From the NCBI GenBank assembly GCA_003971905.1, contig RSEE01000003.1, positions 186,001 to 250,000 on the forward strand: a stretch of DNA of 64,000 bases, read 5' to 3'. The stretch comes from Moniliella sp. 'wahieum'. Lineage: Eukaryota; Basidiomycota; Moniliellomycetes; Moniliellales; Moniliellaceae. Of the stretch, positions 52,175 through 62,698 are shown in pieces. Each line of letters opens with the position of its first letter. Position 1 is the first letter of the stretch. Position numbers and translations under genes: made by a program. The notes under the pieces are model-generated. The model did no database searches and was not told where the DNA came from. It was given only the letters and a program-made list of their open reading frames with translations.

Positions 52175-52714
52175 GCTGGGCTGTGGAGGCGGGTGTCAGG
52201 AGGGATGAGCAGGCCAGGGGCGGGGGGATGGGACGGAGAAGGAAGAGAGCGTACCAGAGTAGTACAAGGCTCCAGCTGACGGAGCAGTGGTGGTGGCGAA
52301 CCGAGAAGCGAAGGCGGCCAGCGGCGAGCACCAAATACGGAGCGGGTAGCGTTGGACTGGATGCTGGGCCACGCGGCTCACACTGGCGGGGTGCGATGGG
52401 GAAGAAGAAAATTTTGCAGCCATGCCCACAGCGGCGCCGTGCGGTTCATTTGAAACGTGCCCCTTGTCACCAACACTGCCCAGCCGGAGGCTGCCCCCGT
52501 GCGCCTCCGTTCGAACCACGTAGCAGCGCCACTAGGGTTGTCCGCATCTATCACGGCCGAGGGGGGGGGCGAATTGCACCGAACCAGCCACTATTGCCGC
52601 CGGAGTTTCCCTGGTCGATCGATGATCCGCGCTGAACTTGAAATGCGTGTGCACGTGATGCGGTGCGCTGGGCCAGATGCCAAGCGACCTTGCTGCCTGC
52701 AAGCCCAAGAACTG
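52175..52714. other. eEF3 promoter region and Sds3-like 3' flank
   Basis: About 0.54 kb upstream of eEF3. It contains CACTAGGGTT at 52530-52539 (356 bp from the ATG), a G-run (about 52561-52568) and GGTCGATCGATGATCC (52614). The distance of the element from the ATG leaves room for a long 5' UTR or a leader intron, neither of which I can define. Confidence 0.5.
52530..52539. promoter_or_regulatory. Telobox-like CACTAGGGTT upstream of eEF3
   Basis: Exact reverse complement of the AACCCTAGTG at 2256-2265 and identical to 5983-5992. It lies 356 bp upstream of the eEF3 ATG. Part of the set described under findings. Confidence 0.5.
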
Positions 52715-53968
52715 TCAACTCGAGCCCACGCTCAGCTCCCTACCCTCAAGAACAGAACGAATAGAAACAACATGATGTGCATGACGCAGACACTTGCCAG
52801 TATACGAATCAGATGGCTTGGCGGGTGACTTCTTGCCAGCGCCGAGCGCCTTGCGGATGCGCGCCAGATCCGCTCTACCGCGGCGGGGCAGCCGGCGTAA
52901 GGGCTTGGAGGGACTTGCCCTGGTCCCACTTGAGCCGGCCTGCTGGTCCAGCCCCAATGGTGGCTGACAAAACAGATGCTGGGACAGCCGTGCCAGCCGC
53001 CAAGTGGCTCACAGGACTCTCCACAACATCCCCTAGCGCACTTGCTGTAGCCGCTGCCGCTGCAGCAGCAGCAGCTGCAGCCCCGGGACCCTGCCGTGCC
53101 TTTTTCCTGCCCTTGTTGGCACCTGGGCCAACAATTACCACGCCCTGTTCGCTCCCTGCGCCCCCATCAACAAGACCGTTCATAATCCCGCTGCCACCAA
53201 AGGGAGCGGTCGCGCTCCCCCCTAAGCCGAGCAGATCGAGCACGGTGGCAGGATCAAGGCGCAGATGCAGCGGCCCTGCAAGCAGATCCGAGATCGACTC
53301 GTCCTCCTCCGCTGCGCGGCGTTTGGTTCCTCTCACCTCTGACTGAGGGGGCAAACTCGATGCCCAAGCGACCTGCAGACGTGAGCACCAACAAGTCTGA
53401 GGGGGAAAAGCCCATGCTCTGCACAGGCTGCCGGACAAGTTGAGGCCCAGGGCTCCGGTGCCAGAGCTTAGACCGTGATGTCCTGCGTTCCCGCCCTGGG
53501 TACCCTGAGGGTCCCCCCGTGTTGGCGCGCTGGACGAGGGCGCTTCCAGATCGTCGTCCAACAAGGAGCCACGTGTCGGACGACCAGAATGCTTGTTGCG
53601 CAACTTGCGAGTGGATTGCCGTTGCTGCTCCATAAGCGATTCGGCTGTGGTCGAACGATCCATTGTCAGCGGTCCCGTCTCCCCACGTTGATCAGTCAAG
53701 ATACGTACTTAAAACCCTCCCCATTCTCCTTTTCCGCCTTGAGCTGCCCTCGTTTTTGCTCGACCGCAAAGAGGAGCTTGTCCCGGATACGCTGGTGGGC
53801 CTGCTGTGCCTCCTCGTCCCACCGCGCGAGGTCGGCCTCAAAGCGAGCGTGGGCCTGCTTCCGCAGATACTGGTGGAACAATTGGACCTTAGTGAGCAAC
53901 GTGTCGCGCTCCACTGTCAATTGCGCCGCTGCCAACTGATATTCCCGTTCGGACGTTGGCGTCTCCAT
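52715..53968 (-). CDS. Sds3-like subunit of a Sin3/Rpd3 histone deacetylase complex (probable)
   Basis: The start METPTSEREYQLAAAQLTVE at 53968 leads to a charged helix (ERDTLLTKVQLFHQYLRKQA, then DEEAQQAHQRIRDKLLFAVE and QKRGQLKAEKENGEGF). This pattern of a long Glu/Arg helix with ERDxLLxKVxLFxxY and ending EQKRxQLxxEK resembles the Sds3 domain. An intron at 53645-53708 (GTACGT to CACAG) is followed by ESLMEQQRQSTRKLRNKHSG, matching the basic TRKLR patch after the Sds3 helix in fungal proteins. The splice leaves the frame one base off, like other frame changes here. The tail is disordered with a poly-Ala tract (about 53040-53085) and a final basic helix (GRADLARIRKALGAGKK). The family call is moderate; a further N-terminal exon cannot be excluded. 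Confidence 0.55.
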
Positions 53969-54120
53969 TAACCGCGTATGGGTCTCCCCCGTTTTTTGTC
54001 AGGAGCTCCGTGGCAAACCTAGTAGAATGTCAGTTATCCAAGTTATGCAAGGTTATGCACTCTGTGTTTCGCTTATCCCAAGACCATGATAGGACATACA
54101 GTTCGCGATTTTCGCACGAT

Positions 54121-54956
54121 TCACGGTACTGCCGCTCGATCCGTTCCAGTACCCCTCCTTCGTTTCTTGTCCTTCTTGCTCTCGCCCGTGACCGAAGGCT
54201 GCGGCGTTGGAAGAAGCGAAACGCGACTCACCCGCAGGCTCTTCCACCTGTTCCCTTCGTGCGGCGGGACGGCGTGGCTCGCGTTCCTCAGGCTTCTTGC
54301 GGCGCGGGGCCTTGGCAGGCCCACTCCGGCCGCGCGGCTTGCTCGACCGATTCCGGTTCGGGGGCGCGGGAAGGTGCACCTGGGGGTCTGTGTCGTTGCA
54401 GGAACGGCAGCAGCAGAGGCAGAGGCACAGGGCCTTGGGAAGGGTGGCGCAAGCCGGAGGGCATGGGGACCGAGACGAGATGTGCACCCATCGGCGTAGG
54501 CCCGACATGCCCTCTATGGGTAGGGGGCGATACATTGGGTCGGGGCCGGGGACTGTGTTGGAAGCAGAGCTGCTGGCGGGTACGGACCAGGCAGGCAGCT
54601 GAGACGAGAGGTAGTCGGGGTAGTTGGGCGGCGGAAGCTGAGTAGGGAGTGGGTACCTCATTAGGTGGAACCCGGGGCATGCCCTCGCTGTGCATGTGCG
54701 GGTGGGACGGGTGGTGGTGGTGGTGGTGATGGTGGTGGTGAGGCGGTGGCGGTGGCCGCTGGGGCTGGGCCTGAGGCTGCGGCAAGGGCTGCGACGGAGA
54801 AGGGGAAGGGTGTGGGGGAGGCGGGGATGGGACGGTATGCGCCCATGGGCTCGTTCGGCCTGGAGAGGGCGGGTAGGCGTAGACGATGGGCTGCGGCGGG
54901 GGGGGCGCGGGGGGGCAACGTAGTGCGTGGCCGGGCGGCCGTACGCTTCGGCCATG
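54121..54956 (-). CDS. Pro/His-rich low-complexity protein, function unknown
   Basis: The ATG at 54956 (MAEAYGRPATHYVAPPRPP) opens a proline-rich reading. It changes frame to PQPQAQPQRPPPPP followed by a run of about ten His codons (about 54708-54745), then HPHMHSEGMPRVPPNEVPTP, PNYPDYLSSQLPAWSVPASS and DPMYRPLPIEGM in another frame. A basic C-terminal part follows (SSKPRGRSGPAKAPRRKKPE, EREPRRPAARREQVEE), ending in KKDKKRRRGTGTDRAAVP at 54121 or in a neighbouring frame. No domain is recognised. It might be the N-terminal portion of the Sds3-like gene to its 3' side, but I see no clean splice linking them. Coding is likely because proline/serine periodicity and third-position GC persist across the frame changes. 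Confidence 0.45.
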
Positions 54957-55395
54957 GTGGCGAGGGGGCGGGGGGGAGGGCGGGAGGTGGAGGGGAGGCC
55001 CAGCTGGACGCGGTGCGGTCGGCGTGTCTGGCCTGCGGGCTGGCGGTTCCTCCTCCTGTGCAACACGCCTGTTTTGCCCAGCATGTCACACATCACATCA
55101 CCATCGCAGCCATCAGCATCACCCCTCAGGCTACGACGTCACGCGTCACCACCCTCGCAGCCAGCCAACCCTACCAGCCCCCCCGCAGTCCGCCGGCTGG
55201 CGTCGTGCGCTGGCGGGAGATCATCTGCACGACGCAGCGCCATCCGGCAGATCCCTCGGCCTGCCATCGCATGCCACATGTCTCTGAGCTGCCAGCTGCC
55301 CTGCAGCCACCGCCCCCGCTATCAAACGTTCATTCTCTCGCGCTGCGGTGGCCTGCCCCTGCCGAATTCCACACTCGCAACACAGCAACACCGCC
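54957..55395. other. Divergent intergenic region before the DUF92 gene
   Basis: 439 bp between divergent start codons. A CATCACATCACCATCGCAGCCATCAGCATC-like run lies at about 55088-55118, and CGTCACGCGTCACC at 55137 contains a single ACGCGT. No other feature. Confidence 0.45.
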
Positions 55396-56409
55396 ATGCT
55401 CATCCACGGCCTTGATCCGCATCTGGGCACGCTCTCTCTCGCCGTTGCGCTCGGCTATCACGGGTGGCGCAAGGGTAGTCTGTCTGCCTCCGGCGGGCTG
55501 GCCGCGGCCGGGGTCGGGTATGCGCACCTCGCCAACCCCCACCCCGCGTTTGGTGTCGCTCCTCGGGTTCTACTTTGCCGGATCGCGTGCCACCAAAGTC
55601 AAGGCCGAGCGCAAGGCGCAGCTCGAAACCGAGCTGGGAGGGGAGCACAAGTCCTCCTCTGGCGGCAAAAGGGACGCCTACCAAGTTCTCTGCAATTCCT
55701 TTCTTCGTATGTCACCCTTGTCCAACGATGCTGTAGCTGTATAGTTATGCTCTGACCCCGATGCAATGGCACGCGCAGCCGCCCTCGCTGCGCTCACCTA
55801 CCGCTTCTTCCTCTCCCCTGAGCCGATCCTGGACCAGACACGCATTGGTACCCCGTTTCTTGGATGGTGGGGGGGTCCGACCCCGCCACGCTTCTCGCCT
55901 CTTCCCTCCTCTTTCTTGCCACAGGCCACTACGCGTGCTGTCTCGGCGACACGTTGGCCAGCGAACTGGGCATTCTTAGCCAACGTCGTCCCCGGCTCGT
56001 CACCCATCCCACACGCACCGTTCCTCCCGGCACCAACGGCGGGGTATCTGCCTGGGGACGCTCTGTTCTGCCGTAGGCGGCACTACCATCGGTCTCTCCT
56101 CGTTGCTGTGGAAGCATTCCGTGTGCGGCAGCCGTCTTGGGGGCGAGGAGCGGCGCTGGTGGCGCTCACTACGCTTGCTGGGCTAGGGGCAGCATGCTTG
56201 ATTCGGTCCTGGGTGCCACCTTGCAGCGGACTTGGTTCCGACCTGCTCCGGGGGGCGGAGGACAGGTCCTCCTCGGTCGCCCGCCCAAGGAGGAGGAGTG
56301 GGTCGTGGTCACTGGCCACGATGTGCTGTCGAACAATTCGGTCAACTTGTGCGCCTCCTGTGTCACGGCCGGGGGGTTCCTGCTCCTGGCACGTGCCGTA
56401 CTGGGATGA
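55396..56409 (+). CDS. DUF92/TMEM19-family integral membrane protein
   Basis: A polytopic membrane protein of the family that also contains plant VTE6 (phytyl-phosphate kinase); the function in fungi is not settled. The ATG at 55396 gives [20 protein letters not shown] and [21 protein letters not shown] frame change near 55555 gives [20 protein letters not shown]. The intron at 55707-55778 (GTATGT, CTGACC, CGCAG) joins VLCNSFL to [16 protein letters not shown]. The family core is [31 protein letters not shown] and [13 protein letters not shown]. The end is [30 protein letters not shown] and [15 protein letters not shown]. Two or three frame changes. The product is about 300 residues with several hydrophobic segments. 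Confidence 0.88.
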
Positions 56410-57579
56410 GAATCAAGGGGATGTCGCCTCCACCGCCCTGCCTACATTGCCGACGATGTGGTACATAGACCAGATGGACACAAAGCGGAGGATCCACTTG
56501 GAGGCTTCAGAGGTCAAATAAGGGGCAAAGGACGATAATCGATAAGGCTCCTTGGGACATGCAGGCGGCCATCCGGGTCCCAACAGTGAAGCTGTAGGAG
56601 CCAGCCCCGTCCTGCTAATGACTAGTGACGAGCCACAAGTCTTCTTTCACAAGCACGACCATCTGAAGCGAAGGGTTCTGCACCAGGGACTCACTGTAGG
56701 CTCGCAGTGCATCAGCGGCGTCTGTCTTTTGGGGCTGGAGAGGGATAGACCAATCAAAGGTGCCTCGGAAGGTATAGAGGGCCGTTGTGCATTCAATATG
56801 AGCGCCGGAAGGTGGTGGATGGGAAGCGCGTGCGGGGCAAAGGGGCGAAGCAATTCTGCGCCTTGGTAATGGGAGGACTCGGAAGGGGCACTGGGGTGTG
56901 TATCTACGGCGAGTGACGTCAGTGGCTTACTTGAACGCGCATGCTGTTGGCCGCTGGTAGCCGCATAGCTTGCCCCCGATTCGTGGGGGGGGGGGGCAGC
57001 AGGGGAGGCGAGGAACGGAAGCGCGGGTGGGCAGGGCACAGGTGGGGGCGTGGGGGGCGCGTGGGGGAGTGCACTTTGAGTAGCGCGCACCGCGTATGCG
57101 GACGCAGGAAAGCGGGACTGGCGCGTGCGTTTCAGTTGAAAGTTGAAGCGGGAAAGGCCGAAGCCCGAGCCCCAACGAGACGGAGGCGAAATTGGGGTGG
57201 CAGCTGGCTCCCAACAAATCGGAATGGGGTGCGCGGGGCAACACTGGCGCCGTGCGGGGCGCGTGCGCTGGCTGGCGGAGGCAGGTGCTGCAGCGCAGCC
57301 CATGCCCGCGCCGATCCCACACCCCCCTGCCACGCCACGCCACGAGTGCGCAAGATGGGTGCGTCGGAGCAGCGGCGGGTGCTGGTGGTGATCGAGTGAT
57401 CGTGCAAGGCGTTGGTTGGGCCCCCAAAGCACAGGCGCGTGCCTGCGTTGGATTGGATGCCCCAGCCACCGCATCCGCTCTCGTTGGCCTTGCTCGGCAC
57501 TCGGCACTCGCACTCACCCCCCTCCCCACCCCCTCCTCCCTCTCACCTTCCTCCTCCCCCCAGCCCATCCCTCCCCGCC
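56410..57579. other. Intergenic between the DUF92 gene and Mga2
   Basis: About 1.2 kb. The long minus-strand frames at 56647-57709 are proline-rich with no motif and overlap the start of Mga2; I regard them as spurious. The final 100 bp (CCCTCCTCCCTCTCACCTTCCTCC) look like a pyrimidine-rich leader. A nine-to-ten-G run occurs at about 56986-56996. Confidence 0.45.
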
Positions 57580-60500
57580 ATGTCTGGCTCTGCCAACGCC
57601 GTCGCCCAGTCGGCTGTGGCTGCCGCCGCCTTGCTTCATACGCGCGCGAGCATGACCTCGACGCATCCTTCGACTCCTCCGCCTCCAACCTCCCCGCCAC
57701 CTCCGCCACCCTCGACTCGCCCTCCCGACCTCTCCCTCAACACCCCCTCGCCTTCCAGCTCCGCCCCGCTCACCAGCGAGGGCCCATCGAGCGAACACGA
57801 CCACCCGCATCACCACCAGCATGGCCAACCCCTCAAGCCAGCTTTCGCTTCGGCCCCAGCCCACCGACTTTCCCACCCCCTTCCTCCTCCACGGCTTCAA
57901 TCCGCACACGGTCGAGCCACAGGCCCTGTCTGCTTGGAACGCCCCGCTGCCTCCCTCGGACGAAGCTGCCGTAGAGGCCACATTTGCTGAGATGATTTGT
58001 TCCGACAGCATCGCGTATGTCCCTTGTCCGTCTCTGGCCTTGGTGGCCTATACTGACTATTCTACGGCCATCAGACCCAGGGAAAACGAGCTTGAATCCA
58101 TCGTCAAGTTGTCCTCTCAGGCCTCGGAAACGAAGCTTATGGCGGTCCACCCCGCTCAAATGGCACTGCCGATCGACCGCAGCCCAATCCTGCTCAATTT
58201 GGTATTGGATCGCACTATAGCCACACAAGCGACGCTGACCTAGGTTACACGGCCACCACCATCGTTCGTCCGCCCAAGGAACAGCTGGACAAACTGCAAG
58301 TCCACGTGCATGGAGTCTCGCTTATAGGGCCAAAAGCCGGGTGGAGACTCAGATCCGGATGAGGATCGAATTGGTACGCAACATCCCACCATCATATCCT
58401 GGTGGTCCCGATCCCCATGCCGGCGAAGAAGCCGTTCCCGACATGGGAATCACCTCCTCACAAGCGCTCACCACAGCGCGGCTCGCTTTGGGCCGACAGA
58501 GTTGTGGCAGCGGATCGGAAGCTTCTCCCACATCAAATTGCCCCCCGGCACAGGCACGAGACGTAAGAGCCGCATCACAAGGTCCCCGATGTTGACCCGC
58601 AAAACACGCTCTTCCTTGATGCAACCGTCGTCACCGCCACCCCACCCCATTCCCAAATCAAGGTATGCGACGGATGCCGAGTCCGGGAGCGCAAGCGACT
58701 TTGCGCATGAAGGGGCGAGGAAAGCGAAAGGACAGCGAGGCTGGCACGGTTGACAAGGAGGACATCCCCACCTCTGAAGAGATACAAGCTTTGGGAATCG
58801 ATCCATCCATCCCAGGGGCGGTCGACCTGGCTGTGCAGATGCGGGAACGACGGGCAAAGGCCCGAGTGGTGGTGTTCAACACGGACGACTATGTTGAGTT
58901 CCGGAATGGGGAGGCGGTCCTTCCGACCCGGATTACGTGTTACTGCCGTCACCATAAGGAGAAGCTGGGGTTCTGCATTATCTTCACCCTGCGGGATTGG
59001 ACGGGACAACTTCTTGCCACGGGTACCACACCGCCAATCATGATTACCGACGACCACAAGACGTCCCAAACACCGCAAGCCCAGGCCCTGATGCAGGCTC
59101 AGCCGATGCTTTGACTGAGGCTCTCTCGCGTGCGAATGCTGCCAATGCAGCACACTTGCACCACCAGATGTTCACCCCACCGCCTCAGTCAAGCGGCCAA
59201 CGTGGCACCGCCTCGCCGTCCCCTCCCAGTCTGGAGGAAGGCGGTGCGGCTCCCGTTCAGGACAGCACGGCTGGTCGCGTCGGTCAGCAGCGACACAAGA
59301 ACACGATCATTCGTCCCAAGCCGTATGCCAGGCAGCTCAGCTCAAGTGCGATGCGCACCCAGCGTTCCTTCTCGCAAGTGTCAACCGGTAGCTCATCTCC
59401 TGTTCCGATGGAAGGATTGTCTGGTGATTTCCATACGCCAGCTGCACAGCGTGCTTCTCCCTTGCCGCATCACCGCCATGGGAGTATAAGTGATTCTGTA
59501 TCTCCTCAGGAAGCTATCTCTCCTTCCCCAAGCAAGGGAACGATACCAACGGGGACGGCACCGCTTTCGGCGCTGCAGGGGGCTTGTCATCTGAGACGCT
59601 GCAACCCCTTGCCACGGAAGAAACGACACAGCCATCCGGCGGGGTAGATCCGTCCATGCTAATGCAAGCCTACATGTTTGCCCGGTCCCAAACTGAGGCT
59701 GCGACAGGTAACTCCGTCATGTTCCAAGACCATGCGCAGCCGCCTCCGCAAATGTATGCGGCTATGATGTCGATGATGCAGAGGATGAACCAAGGTCAAT
59801 GGCCCAATCCATCATCCGGTTCCTTCCCACCCAGCCCTATGGACGCTCTGCCCAGCCCGAACGAGTCGAACATGTTCTTCTTTGGCTCCAATGCCGGGAC
59901 ACCAGGGATGCTCAACTCGATGACGCCCCTCACCCCGCCCGCCCAGCCTGTGGCGAAAGTCACGCAGCTCATCCCACGCGAGGGCCCGACGACAGGCGGG
60001 ACGGAAGTGACGGTTTTGGGAGAAAACTTTGTTCAGGGTATCTCGGTCCTTTTTGGGGACCATCCAGCTATCAGCACCAAAGTGTGGGCGAGCAATACGT
60101 TGGTCTGTGTCCTGCCTCCGGCTGCCTCCCCGGCCCAGTGATTGTGAGCGCTCGAACCCCTCGCTCTCCTGCTCCCGATACGCAAGAAAGCTCGCCCTTG
60201 GCGTTCTTTACCTACGTTGAACAAACGGATCGGGGCTTGATGGAGCTTGCGCTGCAGGTCGTGGGGCTCAAGATGACGGGGCAAGTGCATTCGGCACGGG
60301 ATGTTGCGATGCGCGTGGTGGGGCAAGACAAACAAGAGCCTTCCTCGTCGACTCCAACAGAGGGCGCAGCAAACGAATCTGCCGAGCGCCCTCTGGAGCG
60401 TTCCATGTCCCACTTTTCCCTGCTTTCTCGTGTCGCATCCGACGGGGCGCACAAGCCGCTCAATTTCCAAGACACCCTCGTCTCTCTGCTTGCCTTATCG

Positions 60501-61828
60501 GACGAGGAAGTGCCACGCCCGCCCCTGACAAGCGCCACCTTCCTCCCCCCGAGCGGAAGCAGGACGCCTTCCGCCTGACCAACCGCGCTGGGCAAACGGT
60601 ACTGCACCTGGCTGTCGTTCTTGGCTTTTCCCGGTTGGTGGAGGAGCTGTTGCGTCGGGGAGCGCCGGTTAATGCGCGTGACAACAGTGGCATGACACCG
60701 TTGCACTTTGCTGCCCTGCATGGCCGGACGGGCGTGACAAGGCGGTTGCTCCGTGCGTTTGCGGATCCGCGTGCCGAAACTCGCTCGGGGCTTACCCCGC
60801 TCCAACTGGCGCGCATGGCGGGCCAGGAAGACACGGTGGAACTTCTTTTGCAACACTTTGACCTCCTTGCGTGCACCATGGCATCGTCAGATGCGGAGGC
60901 GTGGGACGAAGAGTGGGACGAGAGACGGAGGAAGAGGACGAGGAAGAGGAAGGAGAAGAGGAGGACGAGGAGGACGAGGAAGAAGTGGAAGAGGGCGAAT
61001 GCGTTCCTCGTGCTTCTCTCGGGTCAACTCACCGCCTGGCCGCCTCCATTGACGAGGACAATCTTTCCTCTGAAACACTGTCCGAGTCGGAGAGCGAAGA
61101 GGGGTCATCTCCTACGTCTCAACTGCCTGTCAAGGTTATCTTACCAGAGAAGCTTACTTCCGAAAACAAGGAGCTGCTGCTGGAGAAGGAGCCAGTGTCG
61201 GAGAAAATGGAGTCGTTGCCAGACAAGGAACCGTCGCGGGAACGTGCCGAGCCGGATGAGAAGGCTCTCTTGACCGCCTCGCTCAAGGGGGAAGAAGAGA
61301 AGGTTCCATCTCGGAGGTCTCAATCGGTTCTTCTTCGGCCGTGCTGAACAGTATTGTTGCTCCCCTGTCGGTGTACAGGGTGGAGCAAACGGTTCCGGCT
61401 TTCTCCGAAGAACAGCTCTCCAATCTACCAAAAAGAAAAGGGGGCGCGACTTGGGATTGGACGAGGTGGCGCCTCCAGCCTATGAAACGGCCGTCGCCTC
61501 TTCCTCCCCTTCTACTTCTGCTTCTGCTTCTACTTCTGCTTCTAATTCTGCTTCTACTTCTACTTCTACTTCTACTTCTACTTCGTCTACTTCAACCTCG
61601 GCATCGGCTTCAACGGGGGGAGATGGACGTCGCCGTCGCCGGGGCAAGGTGGAGGAAGGACGTTGGCTGCGAACGTGGCAGGAGGACCGGATGCTGATGC
61701 TGTTCTGGTTGCCGGCTCTGATCATCGCCTCGCTCTTATTCTTTTACTCGTCGGTGGGGCCCATGGGGCGCCTGATCCAAATGATGCGCCAAGGCACGCT
61801 GTTCAAGCTGGACCCGCCGAGCCAGTAA
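57580..61828 (+). CDS. mga2: Mga2/Spt23-type membrane-anchored transcription regulator (IPT/TIG, ankyrin, TM)
   Basis: In yeast, Mga2/Spt23 sit in the ER membrane, sense lipid packing and, after proteasomal processing, activate OLE1. The ATG at 57580 opens a disordered N-terminus. Conserved blocks then appear: KSRVETQIRMRIELVR, VVVFNTDDYVEFRNGEAVLP, TRITCYCRHHKEKLGFCIIF and GTTPPIMITDDHK (about 58310-59070). The IPT/TIG domain is KVTQLIPREGPTTGGTEVTV, LGENFVQGISVLFGDHPAIS and VWASNTLVCVLPP (about 59956-60118). The ankyrin repeats are LVEELLRRGAPVNARDNSGM, TPLHFAALHGRTGVTRRLLR and TPLQLARMAGQEDTVELLLQ (about 60595-60860). An acidic stretch, a Ser/Thr repeat and one C-terminal membrane helix (MLMLFWLPALIIASLLFFYS) complete the known order. 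At least eight frame changes; about 1,400 residues. All hallmark parts are present. Confidence 0.92.
61510..61590 (+). repeat. TTCTAC/TTCTGC coding microsatellite in Mga2
   Basis: A hexanucleotide tract (variants of ACTTCT and GCTTCT) encodes alternating Ser-Thr/Ser-Ala shortly before the transmembrane helix of Mga2. Read in frame it is a flexible linker; length variation between strains is likely. Confidence 0.75.
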
Positions 61829-62280
61829 AGTGTATCACCACTCCTTCCCTTTCCCACCCCGATTCTACAAACTGTACAGTGCATTTTTGTCTTTTTTTTC
61901 TGTTGCGTTTCCTTTGCTTTCCTTTATGTTATGTGCCAACAATATGCATCCTTCTTGCTGAACGTTCTAAGCCATTACAGCTTCCCTCCTAGAAAACACT
62001 AATTGACCTCGCAAACTATATCAGGAGCTAGAGCAACAGCACCTTTTGTCTCTGCTCTAAACTCATACGACTTGGGTCCCGATGCAACATGGGCAACAGA
62101 GATGAATAAAGATGAAGCAAAACTGGAATATGAAATCGCTTCTCGGGCCGGTCGCTTGTCCACTGCGTTGGAGCAAACGCACCGTACACAGGCTCAACGG
62201 ACAGCGAAAATAGCACCACTAATTGGGGCGGGTGAATTTGCCCGAGGAGGAAAACACCATAGATTAGTCCCACGTCCTTT
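61829..62280. other. Intergenic between Mga2 and the small hydrophilic protein (tail-to-tail)
   Basis: 452 bp with T-rich 3' flank (CTTTTTTTTCTG near 61892). The remaining short frames show no recognisable feature. Confidence 0.5.
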
Positions 62281-62698
62281 TTACGGTTGAATCCCCTTTT
62301 TCTTGAGCATCTCAGCCTCCTCCTCCTCGATCTGCTCTCGTCGATCTTGGCACCCTTGGAAGGCTCATTGCCGTGCTTGCGAGCATGCTCGGTAGGCGCC
62401 TCGTCCGGTTGGTTGCTGGCCTGTTTCTCGGCCTTGTCCTCACGCGCAGCCTGGTCCAGCTTGTTCTGCACAACCACCGTGCCCTGGTCAGTACGCATTC
62501 GATCACATCACAGTAGCCATAAAATAAGGCGCAGGACGGCGTTCGTACCTTGAGCGATTTGCCGTCGCGCGAGTCGAACGTTTCGTGCGAGTGGACCTGG
62601 CCCGCGTGCTGTGGCGCCTTGCCAGCGTACTGGTCGTCGCCCTTGGGCAGCTGGTCGGCCCCAGTGAGGCCAGCTTCAGCGTGTGCGATGGTGGACAT
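62281..62698 (-). CDS. Small hydrophilic conserved fungal protein
   Basis: Two exons, 62549-62698 and 62281-62483, separated by an intron at 62484-62548 (GTACGA, ACTGACC, CCAG). The protein starts MSTIAHAEAGLTGADQLPKG, continues HETFDSRDGKSLK|GTVVVQNKLDQAAREDKAEK, and ends AEMLKKKGIQP. Exon 2 is one base short; adding one G in the GAGAGC at about 62330 gives KIDEEQIEEEEAEMLKKKGI and the stop. It is about 117 residues, nearly all polar, without hydrophobic core segments. A Lys/Glu-rich body with a C-terminal EEEEAEMLKKKG helix resembles small stress-type hydrophilic proteins seen in many fungi, but I cannot name the family or its function. Confidence 0.8.

Noticed and set aside
56647-57709. 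Long proline-rich minus-strand frames upstream of Mga2
   Set aside because: Composition only reflects C-rich promoter DNA on the other strand, and they overlap the start of Mga2.
62135-62146. ATCGCTTCTCGG, identical to the first 12 bases of U2 snRNA
   Set aside because: The match stops there; the branch-point recognition region and Sm site of U2 do not follow. Chance match.
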